From Rhizobacter sp. (GTDB lineage: Bacteria; Pseudomonadota; Gammaproteobacteria; Burkholderiales; Burkholderiaceae): a DNA stretch of 8,709 bases. The position numbers and the translations under genes were made by a program. Positions 1-5,226 of this stretch are shown here, piece by piece. The DNA lies in the NCBI GenBank assembly GCA_014379885.1, contig JACMKW010000261.1, forward strand, positions 1-8,709, given 5' to 3'. Within the stretch, counting starts at the first letter, position 1; each line of letters opens with the position of its first letter. The notes beneath the pieces were generated by a model. It saw only the letters and a program-made list of their open reading frames with translations. It was not told the origin of the DNA and did not search any database.

Positions 1-1003
1 CGCCGCGGGCTGCGGCAGCCTCCAGCGCAGCGAGCAGCTGGGGGTCGGGCGCGAAGTAGGCGTTGGTGATGAGCACGCTCGACTCTGCGCTGCCAATGGC
101 CGAGAGCAAGGTGGCGTACATCAGGCTGTAGGGGTCGTCGGGCGAGCTGCCGATGGAACGCACCACCTGCTGGCCCACGCTCTGCAGGGTCGGAAAGTAG
201 TTTCGCTGCGGCAGCGGCTCGCCCTTTTGCGCCGCCCAAGCCGCAAGAAACAGCTTTTGCAGCTCAGCCACCACCGGGCCTTGCAGGCGCAGATCGGTGT
301 CGCGCCAGGCCAGGTCGCCCCCAGGCTTGGCTCGCGGGCTCGACCTGGACGAGCCGCCCGAATACACGCTGCTGATGTTGATGCCGCCCAGGAAGGCCGT
401 TTGCCCATCCACGATCAGCAGTTTGCGGTGGTCGCGCTGGTTGATTTCCCAGCCCTTGCGCGCCTTCGCCGGGTTGACGGGGTTGAACTCAAGCACCTTG
501 ATGCCGCTTGCGGTCATGCGCTTGAAAAAGTCTGGTGGGGTGCCAAGCGTTCCAACGCTGTCGTGGATGAGATTCACCTGAACACCCTGGCGCTGCTTGG
601 CAATCAAGGCTTGCGCAAAGGCATGCCCTACATCGTCAGCCTCGATGATGTAGGTTTCCATGTTGATGTGGTCTTTTGCTCCCTCGATGGCGGCAAACAT
701 GGCGCGGTAGGTGGCGGGCCCGTCTTGCAGCAGGGTCACTTGGTTGCCGGTGGTGAGCGGGCTGCCGACGATGGCTTCTTCCACCGCCAGGTGGCGCTCG
801 AAGATGGCCGTCTCAACGCCTCGGCTCGCCAGCCGATCCAGCACAGCCTTGCTCTGCGCCGCTGAAAGCGGCCCGCGGGCGCCTTCAAGTACCGGCGGCG
901 GACCGGGCCGAACCATCTCGGGCACGACGGTAGGCAGGCTGCTGCAGGCACTCAGGCCAAGCAACATCAGCAGCAGCAGAGATGCCCACCCCGCGCGTGT
1001 CAT
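1..1003 (-). CDS. Phospholipase D / cardiolipin synthase-like lipoprotein (3' end cut by window start)
   Basis: The reading frame opens at ATG 1003 and stays open to the window edge, giving 334 visible residues without the C-terminus. The N-terminus is a lipoprotein signal: a Leu-rich stretch, then the lipobox LSAC with Cys20; Ser at +2 predicts outer-membrane sorting by the E. coli rule. The first catalytic HxKxxxxD motif of the PLD superfamily is complete (His192, Lys194, Asp199), followed by GGINIS and, at about 233-237, WRDTD, typical of bacterial cardiolipin synthases. The second HKD motif expected in this family would lie beyond the window. The likely activity is phosphatidyl transfer making cardiolipin, or phospholipid hydrolysis; a lipid-anchored form differs from the membrane-spanning ClsA type. 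The start overlaps the stop of the upstream dehydrogenase (ATGA), with GAGCGG just before it, so translation is probably coupled. Family is confident; exact substrate is not. Confidence 0.9.
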   Translation of the reverse strand, partial: MTRAGWASLLLLMLLGLSACSSLPTVVPEMVRPGPPPVLEGARGPLSAAQSKAVLDRLASRGVETAIFERHLAVEEAIVGSPLTTGNQVTLLQDGPATYRAMFAAIEGAKDHINMETYIIEADDVGHAFAQALIAKQRQGVQVNLIHDSVGTLGTPPDFFKRMTASGIKVLEFNPVNPAKARKGWEINQRDHRKLLIVDGQTAFLGGINISSVYSGGSSRSSPRAKPGGDLAWRDTDLRLQGPVVAELQKLFLAAWAAQKGEPLPQRNYFPTLQSVGQQVVRSIGSSPDDPYSLMYATLLSAIGSAESSVLITNAYFAPDPQLLAALEAAAARG

Positions 1004-2304
1004 GTTCCGCTCACGCGCCAGATCACATTGCCTACGTCGTCGGCCACGAGCAGGGCGCCGCGGCGGTCAAGCGCCACACCCACGGGCCGCCCGAAGGCGC
1101 GGCCGTCTTCACTGAGAAAGCCCGTCAGCAAATCCACCGTTGCTGCTGCACTGGGCCGGCCACCCTCGAAGGGCACGAAGATCACCTTGTAGCCGCTGTG
1201 CGGGCGGCGGTTCCACGAACCATGCTGGCCGATGAACATGCCGTGGCCAAAAACAGCCGGGAGCGTGCTGCCCGCCGATGAAGCCAGGCCCAGCGAAGCG
1301 GTGTGCGGCCCGAGCGCGTAGTCGGGTGCAATCGCACGGGCTACCAGATCAGGGCGCGGCGGTTTCACGCGCTCGTCGACATGCGGGCCAAAGTAGCTGT
1401 AAGGCCAGCCGTAGAAGCCGCCATCGCGCACGGAGGTGAGGTAATCGGGCACAAGGTCGCTGCCGATCTCGTCACGCTCGTTCACCACCGTCCAGAGCGC
1501 GCGGCTGCCCGGCTCCCAGGCCATGCCGTTGGGGTTGCGCAGGCCATGCGCAAAGATGCGGTGCGTGCCTGTAGCGGCGTCAATCTCCCAAATCGCGGCC
1601 CGGCCCTCTTCTGCCTGCATGCCACGCTCGCCCACGTTGCTGTTGGAGCCCACGGTCACGTAGAGCTTGCTGCCGTCGGGGCTGGCGATGAGGTTCTTCG
1701 TCCAGTGGTGGTTAATAGGCCCGGCCGGCAGATCCAGCAGCTTGACCCCTGGCGCGGTGATGCGGGTCTCGCCCGTGATGTAGGGAAAGCGCATCACCGC
1801 ATCGGAGTTGGCCACGTAGAGGTTGTTGCCGACCAAGGCCATGCCAAAGGGCGAGTGCAGGCCTTCGAGCAGCACCGTGCGTACGTCGGCCACGCCATCA
1901 CCATTGGTGTCGCGCAGCAGGGTGATGCGGTTGGCGCTCGGCGTGGCGGCGCCAGCACGCTTCATCACCTTGCCCATCACCCAGCCCTTGATGCTTTTGC
2001 CGTCTTCGGGTTTGGGTGGCGCGTTGGTCTCAGCCACCAATACGTCGCCATTGGGCAACACATGGAGCCAGCGGGGGTGATCGAGCGCATCGGCAAAAAC
2101 ACCCACGTGGGTGCCTGGCGCCGACGTGGGTGTCGCACCGGGTGGCCAACCGACCGCTGGTGCGATGTTGACGGTAGGGATCAGCGCCGCATTCGGCGGC
2201 GGCAAAGTCGGCCGGGGCCCGCTGCCTTCGGCCACCGTCAACGTGGCCACGTCGCCGCAGGCGCCCAGACAGGCCGCGAGCAGCAGCGCGGCCCATCGCT
2301 CCAT
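1000..2304 (-). CDS. PQQ-dependent sugar/L-sorbosone dehydrogenase-like lipoprotein
   Basis: This 434-residue protein belongs to the soluble glucose/sorbosone dehydrogenase beta-propeller family (COG2133-like), periplasmic quinoprotein oxidoreductases acting on sugars or aldoses. Supporting motifs: a calcium-loop-like DTNGDGVAD at 132-140, [15 protein letters not shown] at about 197-211 (His199/His200, near where this family has its catalytic His), HGLRNPNG at 253-260, [16 protein letters not shown] at about 275-290, [11 protein letters not shown] at 294-304, HGSWNR at 361-366 and a final GRPVGVALD / [12 protein letters not shown] blade. Start choice: a 26-codon extension upstream is possible, but ATG 2304 gives a compact signal peptide with lipobox LGAC (Cys16, Gly at +2, outer-membrane type). 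The start overlaps the stop of the DUF3309 gene (TGATG), and the stop overlaps the PLD start (ATGA). Cofactor binding and substrate are inferred from the family. Confidence 0.9.
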   Translation of the reverse strand: MERWAALLLAACLGACGDVATLTVAEGSGPRPTLPPPNAALIPTVNIAPAVGWPPGATPTSAPGTHVGVFADALDHPRWLHVLPNGDVLVAETNAPPKPEDGKSIKGWVMGKVMKRAGAATPSANRITLLRDTNGDGVADVRTVLLEGLHSPFGMALVGNNLYVANSDAVMRFPYITGETRITAPGVKLLDLPAGPINHHWTKNLIASPDGSKLYVTVGSNSNVGERGMQAEEGRAAIWEIDAATGTHRIFAHGLRNPNGMAWEPGSRALWTVVNERDEIGSDLVPDYLTSVRDGGFYGWPYSYFGPHVDERVKPPRPDLVARAIAPDYALGPHTASLGLASSAGSTLPAVFGHGMFIGQHGSWNRRPHSGYKVIFVPFEGGRPSAAATVDLLTGFLSEDGRAFGRPVGVALDRRGALLVADDVGNVIWRVSGT

Positions 2305-2462
2305 CAGATGCGGCCCATCAACAGCAGCACCACCACGACCACCACGACCAGGCCGAGCCCGCCCGTGGGCCCGTAGCCCCATTTCTGGCTGTGAGGCCAG
2401 GCCGGAAAGGCGCCGATCAACATCAAGACCAAGACGATCAACAAAATGGTTCCCAAGCTCAT
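2304..2462 (-). CDS. DUF3309 family small membrane protein (52 aa)
   Basis: A short gene of 52 codons reading [17 protein letters not shown], then [15 protein letters not shown], then a Gly-Leu plus seven-Val segment ending LLLMGRI. The layout (two hydrophobic segments, about 3-19 and 36-50, around a W-P-H-S-x-x-W-G-Y-G-P linker) matches the DUF3309 family, widespread small proteins of unknown function that I recall as common in proteobacteria. A GGGAG ribosome binding site sits 5 nt before the ATG. The stop TGA shares its A with the ATG of the dehydrogenase gene, implying coupled translation. Role unknown; it is presumably in the inner membrane. Identification rests on the whole-protein pattern and is fairly secure. 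Confidence 0.88.
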   Translation of the reverse strand: MSLGTILLIVLVLMLIGAFPAWPHSQKWGYGPTGGLGLVVVVVVVLLLMGRI

Positions 2463-2467
2463 GGCTA

Positions 2468-2472
2468 CTCCC
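2468..2472 (-). promoter_or_regulatory. Ribosome binding site of the DUF3309 gene
   Basis: GGGAG on the minus strand, 5 nt before the ATG at 2462. It directly follows a seven-copy trinucleotide repeat and supports the reality of this very short gene. Confidence 0.7.
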
Positions 2473-2493
2473 GGTGGTGGTGGTGGTGGTGGT
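2473..2493. repeat. (GGT)7 trinucleotide microsatellite
   Basis: Seven perfect GGT copies on the plus strand (ACC/CAC on the minus) lie in the 52-nt gap between the collagen-like lipoprotein stop and the DUF3309 ribosome binding site. The run ends immediately before the GGGAG element, so copy-number change would alter the leader between the two genes but not the spacing of the RBS to its start codon. Confidence 0.95.
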
Positions 2494-2514
2494 GTTGTGT
2501 GGTGTCGTGTGGAA

Positions 2515-2805
2515 TCAATTGGCCGGGGCCGAAGCCGTCGGCGGTACCACGATCACGGTGGTGCCTGCGCCGGGTTTGCCGGGTTCACCTTTGTTGCCGT
2601 CGAAGCCCGGGCTGCCTTGGTTGCCAGTACTCCCCGTGCTTCCGGTATTGCCAGTATTGCCGGTGTTGCCGGTGTTGCCGGTGGGGCCCGCAGGCCCGGG
2701 GGGGCCAGCAGCCGGCGGCGGCACGTTGATCACATCGGGCCGGTTGTCACAGGCGGCCAGGCCGAACGTGGCGGCCAGCGCCAGTATCAAAATCGAGTGT
2801 TTCAT
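2515..2805 (-). CDS. Small lipoprotein with collagen-like Gly-X-Y repeats
   Basis: A 96-residue protein. Residues 1-19 form a lipoprotein signal peptide with lipobox LAAC (Cys19). Asp20 and Asn21 follow the Cys; in E. coli, Asp at +2, strengthened by Asn at +3, is the Lol-avoidance signal, so inner-membrane retention is predicted. After a short Pro-rich linker, residues 34-78 are 15 uninterrupted Gly-X-Y triplets: GPP, GPA and GPT, four GNT, two GST, then GNQ, GSP, GFD, GNK, GEP, GKP. A Val/Ala/Pro tail (TTVIVVPPTASAPAN) ends it. Such repeats can form a collagen-type triple helix, so a trimeric periplasmic stalk is possible. RBS AGGA lies 6 nt before the ATG. It leads the envelope gene set and is preceded by a structured 174-nt intergenic region. 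Function unknown; no enzymatic domain is present. Confidence 0.88.
   Translation of the reverse strand: MKHSILILALAATFGLAACDNRPDVINVPPPAAGPPGPAGPTGNTGNTGNTGNTGSTGSTGNQGSPGFDGNKGEPGKPGAGTTVIVVPPTASAPAN
2626..2679. repeat. Six 9-bp imperfect tandem repeats coding for G-S-T/G-N-T pairs
   Basis: Six consecutive 9-bp units: agtactccc, cgtgcttcc, ggtattgcc, agtattgcc, ggtgttgcc, ggtgttgcc. On the minus strand each gives Gly-(Ser/Asn)-Thr. The last two are identical and the rest differ by a few bases. Gain or loss of a unit keeps the frame and changes collagen-helix length by one triplet. Confidence 0.85.
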
Positions 2806-2811
2806 TGGAAT

Positions 2812-2815
2812 TCCT
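2812..2815 (-). promoter_or_regulatory. Ribosome binding site of the collagen-like lipoprotein
   Basis: AAAAGGA on the minus strand, with AGGA 6 nt before ATG 2805. This supports the chosen start. Confidence 0.7.
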
Positions 2816-2863
2816 TTTGAGAAATGGTTGTTTGTTCAGGCTATGCGCGTGTCGCGACTCGTT

Positions 2864-2883
2864 CTGTACGCTGCCGCACACAG
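2864..2883. promoter_or_regulatory. Imperfect dyad, candidate regulator-binding site
   Basis: The plus-strand 20-mer CTGTACGCTGCCGCACACAG matches its own reverse complement at 14 of 20 positions, with perfect outer arms CTGT...ACAG. It lies 59-78 nt upstream of the collagen-like lipoprotein start. TGT...ACA-type dyads are usual for Crp/Fnr-family dimers and three such regulators lie nearby, but the pairing is inference. I cannot assign a -35/-10 pair with confidence. Confidence 0.35.
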
Positions 2884-2908
2884 GGGTAGCACCTGATTAG
2901 TGACGTGG

Positions 2909-2940
2909 CTCAGCCGACCCCTTACTCCGTTCGGGCTGAG
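2909..2940 (-). promoter_or_regulatory. Inverted repeat / RNA hairpin in the leader of the envelope genes
   Basis: CTCAGCC at 2909-2915 and GGCTGAG at 2934-2940 form a perfect 7-bp stem around an 18-nt loop, extendable by two pairs with one bulged base. No U-tract follows, so it is not a clean rho-independent terminator. Its arms share GGCTGA/TCAGCC with the neighbouring inverted repeat at 2947-2985. Confidence 0.5.
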
Positions 2941-2946
2941 GTGTAT

Positions 2947-2985
2947 GGCTGATCAAATGGAAGCAAGATGTTTTCATGATCAGCC
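2947..2985 (-). promoter_or_regulatory. 9-bp perfect inverted repeat spanning a stop codon
   Basis: GGCTGATCA (2947-2955) and TGATCAGCC (2977-2985) form a 9-bp perfect stem with a 21-nt loop. Read on the minus strand, the first arm contains the last Gly codon and the TGA stop of the upstream MbcA/ParS-like gene. It could be a hairpin protecting or terminating that mRNA; no U-run follows, so intrinsic termination is not supported. Confidence 0.55.
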
Positions 2986-3486
2986 GGTGGCGATGAAGCG
3001 GTCGGCCCGTGCCGCCTGCAGCACCGCTTGAAACTCTGTGTCGAGCAGGTCGACTGGCTTGCGTTCGTCCAGCCAGGAGTTGCGCTGGGCAAACCACACC
3101 GCCATCGTCCAGCCGTCGAATACCGAGGCCAGCTCACCCTGCACCTGCCGCGCCGCCGGCTTGAGCGACAAATCGCGCAGCTCGAACTGAAACATCGGCA
3201 CCCAGAAGCTGCCGTGCCAGTCAAAACCGAACACATCACCCGATGCAATGACGCGGGCCAGCGTGGCCACATCGCCACGTTGCAGGTCTTCGAGCAGGCG
3301 GGCCAGGTCATCACCGCGGGCGATACCGCCCGTGGCGCGGTAGCCTGCACGCATGGCAACAAAATCGCGGTCGCTGGGCACACGGCGGATGTCTTCATCA
3401 GACTCGGGTGTTACCAGCGGCACACTGCCCTTGTCATCAGTCGGACGAAAGCTGAGTGCCTCAACGCTTCTTTGGAACAGTCGCAT
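2980..3486 (-). CDS. Hypothetical protein with MbcA/ParS/Xre-type toxin-binding-like C-terminal domain
   Basis: A 168-residue protein without signal peptide or membrane segment, so cytoplasmic. An acidic N-terminus leads to a conserved-looking centre (ATGGIARGDDLARLLEDL, about 51-68; VIASGDVFGFDW, about 79-90). The C-terminal half has the order seen in MbcA/ParS/Xre toxin-binding (DUF2384-like) proteins: a W-x-P-x-FQF element at 95-101, then a Trp-rich helix with GWTMAVWFAQRNSWL (125-139), the E-R-K-P-V-D-L-L signature (141-148) and EFQAVLQAARADRF (151-164). In known systems this domain binds RES-type toxins; no toxin gene lies beside it and no obvious HTH is seen, so a toxin-antitoxin role is unproven. 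An upstream TTG extension exists, but ATG 3486 has AAGGAG 8 nt before it. It follows the Crp-type regulator by 48 nt and may be its target or operon partner. Confidence 0.75.
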   Translation of the reverse strand: MRLFQRSVEALSFRPTDDKGSVPLVTPESDEDIRRVPSDRDFVAMRAGYRATGGIARGDDLARLLEDLQRGDVATLARVIASGDVFGFDWHGSFWVPMFQFELRDLSLKPAARQVQGELASVFDGWTMAVWFAQRNSWLDERKPVDLLDTEFQAVLQAARADRFIATG

Positions 3487-3494
3487 GGTTTGCG

Positions 3495-3500
3495 CTCCTT
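3495..3500 (-). promoter_or_regulatory. Strong ribosome binding site deciding the start of the MbcA/ParS-like gene
   Basis: AAGGAG on the minus strand, 8 nt before ATG 3486. It favours this start over the TTG at 3534, which abuts the upstream stop codon. Confidence 0.8.
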
Positions 3501-3534
3501 GTTGCCGGCTATAGCTTGCGCGCAGCGTCGCCAA

Positions 3535-4266
3535 TTAAGCCGCAACGGGCATCGGCAACAAGCGTGAGTACTCTCGCTTGGCCACTGCATAACACTCGCA
3601 GGTGCGCTGCTCCAGGCGATGACGGTCGAGCACCGCGATATGCCCCCGGCTGTAGCGGATCACCCCGGCCTGCTGCAGCTTGTGGGCTGCGGCCGTGATG
3701 CCCTCCCGGCGCACGCCCAGCAGGTTGGCAGCCAGCTCTTGCGTCATCATCAGCTCGTCAGACGACGACCGATCCAGGCCCAGCAGCAGGCGCCGCGCGA
3801 GTTGCTGATCGATCGAGTGATAGCGGTTGCACACGGCGGTTTGCGCCACCTGGCCGATCAGCGCGTGGGTGTAACGCAGCAGCAGGCTCAGCGCCGCACC
3901 GCCCAGATGCACCTCTCTCATCACGGCATGCGCGTTCAGCCGATACGCTTCTCCCGCGCTTTGCACGATCGCCTGGCTCGGGTTGGTGTTGCCGCCCATG
4001 AACAACGAAATACCCACAACGCCGTCGTGCCCCACCACGGCGATTTCAGCCGATCCGCCGTCCCGCGTCAGGCACACCAGCGAGACCACTGCAGTGATCG
4101 GGAAGTACACATGAACCGGCGCGCTGCCGGATTCGCAAAGCACCTGGCCCAGGGGCAGGTGCACGCGTTCAAGGTGCGGGAGCCAGCGTTGCCACTCCGC
4201 CTGCGGCAACGCATTCAGAAGATGGTTCTGTCGTGGGTCGCAAGGGGGGAGGGGCTGTGGATTCAC
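3535..4266 (-). CDS. Crp/Fnr family transcriptional regulator, paralogue A
   Basis: 243 residues from GTG 4266. The cNMP-binding-like beta-roll (about 36-110) holds the family signatures VYFPITAVVSLV and AEIAVVGHDGVVGISLFMGG; a dimerisation helix follows (about 124-165), then a winged helix with MTQELAANLLGVRREGIT at about 174-191. Near the C-terminus is TCECYAV with Cys223 and Cys225. The classic cAMP-contacting Arg-Ser pair is absent (PSQAIV here), and there is no N-terminal Fnr cysteine cluster, so the ligand is unknown. Start: an in-frame GTG at 4317 adds 17 residues without a visible RBS; GTG 4266 (weak GAGAAG before it) matches the paralogues' N-termini better. In the last 64 shared residues it matches paralogue B at 48 positions and paralogue C at 44. 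It lies 107 nt after paralogue B and 48 nt before the MbcA/ParS-like gene. Confidence 0.9.
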   Translation of the reverse strand: MNPQPLPPCDPRQNHLLNALPQAEWQRWLPHLERVHLPLGQVLCESGSAPVHVYFPITAVVSLVCLTRDGGSAEIAVVGHDGVVGISLFMGGNTNPSQAIVQSAGEAYRLNAHAVMREVHLGGAALSLLLRYTHALIGQVAQTAVCNRYHSIDQQLARRLLLGLDRSSSDELMMTQELAANLLGVRREGITAAAHKLQQAGVIRYSRGHIAVLDRHRLEQRTCECYAVAKREYSRLLPMPVAA

Positions 4267-4373
4267 GGGCTTCTCGATGCAAATGTTCGAGATTCCATGG
4301 TGGTGGTTCAGCGCCACGCAAGCTATCGGCAGGGGCCGGTTTTCTGTGTCGGCAGGCTCCTACGCGCAACGGC

Positions 4374-5093
4374 TCAGCTCGCTTCAATAGGCGGAAGCAG
4401 CCGGTCGTATTCCCGTTTCACCACTGCGTAACATTCGCAGGTTCGCCGCTCCAGACCGGGGCGGTCGAGCACCGAAATACGGCCACGTGCGTATCGGATC
4501 AGCCCCGCCTGCTGCAGATTGAGCGCGCTTTCGGTCACGCCCTCGCGGCGCACGCCCAGCATGTTGGCGATCAGTTCCTGCGTCATCACCAGCTCGCTGC
4601 CCTGCAGGCGGTCCAGGCTGAGCAGCAACCAACGGCACAGCTGCTGGTCAAGCGAATGGTGGCGGTTGCACACCGCCGTCTGCGCCATCTGCGTGATCAG
4701 CGCCTGGGTGTAACGCAGCAGCAGGTGCAATACGGGGCCGCTCTGCTTGAACTCGTCCTTGATCACCTCCGAGGACAGGCGAAGACCGTGGCCCGCGCTT
4801 TGCACCACGGCACGGCTGGGCGTGGACTCACCGCCCATGAAGAGCGAGATGCCCACAATGCCTTCGTTGCCCACCACGGCGATCTCTGCCGAAGCACCGT
4901 TTTCCATCACATACAGCAAAGAGACGATGGCGGTAGTGGGAAAGTACACGTGGCTGAGTGTGGTGCCTGATTCGTAGAGCACCTGACCCAAGGGCATGTC
5001 AACCGGCTCGAGGTGCGACCACCAGCGTTGCCATTCCTTGCCGGGCAGCGCAGCGAGCAGCCGGTTCGTCTTGGGGTCGAGGGAAAGGGGCAT
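4374..5093 (-). CDS. Crp/Fnr family transcriptional regulator, paralogue B
   Basis: 239 residues from ATG 5093. The frame stays open 97 codons further, but that stretch has no conserved features, and MPLSLDPKTNRLL fits the paralogue N-termini; only a weak GGA precedes the ATG. Domains: cNMP-like beta-roll (about 32-106) with VYFPTTAIVSLL and AEIAVVGNEGIVGISLFMGG; dimer helix (about 120-161); winged helix with MTQELIANMLGVRREGVT at about 170-187; TCECYAV with Cys219 and Cys221. At the phosphate-binding-cassette position it keeps an Arg (PSRAVV), unlike A (Gln) and C (Ser), so it may be the copy closest to an ancestral ligand-binding state. It is separated by 133 nt from the paralogue C stop, enough for its own promoter. 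DNA-binding regulator by family; ligand and targets unknown. Confidence 0.92.
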   Translation of the reverse strand: MPLSLDPKTNRLLAALPGKEWQRWWSHLEPVDMPLGQVLYESGTTLSHVYFPTTAIVSLLYVMENGASAEIAVVGNEGIVGISLFMGGESTPSRAVVQSAGHGLRLSSEVIKDEFKQSGPVLHLLLRYTQALITQMAQTAVCNRHHSLDQQLCRWLLLSLDRLQGSELVMTQELIANMLGVRREGVTESALNLQQAGLIRYARGRISVLDRPGLERRTCECYAVVKREYDRLLPPIEAS

Positions 5094-5226
5094 CACGAAT
5101 GTCCGGGATTGGGCCTGAAAGGCTGGGCTTGCGCCAGGATGGCAGACAAACCTGAGTGTAGGCATTGCACGTGCGCTTGAGGTGTTCCGACAGCGAACTT
5201 CAGTGCAAGGCCCGCGTCGAGCTACT
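5094..5226 (-). other. 133-nt intergenic region before regulator B
   Basis: Gap between the stop of paralogue C and the start of paralogue B. It holds an 8-bp palindrome GCACGTGC (5167-5174) and a loosely spaced inverted repeat TTGCAC (5165-5170) / GTGCAA (5203-5208). A TACACT on the minus strand could be a -10 element, but no matching -35 is seen. No terminator with a U-run was found. It may carry a separate promoter for paralogue B; the evidence is weak. Confidence 0.35.

Noticed and set aside
227..865. A 212-codon plus-strand open frame
   Set aside because: Antisense to the PLD-like gene, which has an intact HKD motif.
1303..2376. A 357-codon plus-strand open frame
   Set aside because: Antisense shadow of the sorbosone-dehydrogenase-like gene; rich in His/Arg/Val with no domain.
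2305..2382. 26-residue N-terminal extension of the dehydrogenase
   Set aside because: Arg/Gly-rich and out of frame inside the DUF3309 gene; starting at 2304 gives a proper lipoprotein signal peptide.
2626..2679. Tandem repeats as a possible CRISPR array
   Set aside because: Units are 9 bp, contiguous and coding, with no spacers.
2111..2896. Plus-strand frame with Leu-Pro-Val repeats
   Set aside because: The repeats are the complement of the collagen Gly-X-Y codons; the minus frame has a signal peptide, lipobox and RBS.
2909..2940. Rho-independent terminator
   Set aside because: The stem is real but no U-run follows on either strand, so it is reported only as a hairpin.
2897..3097. 66-codon minus-strand frame over the intergenic inverted repeats
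   Set aside because: Mostly overlaps the MbcA/ParS-like gene in another frame, with no RBS or recognisable content.
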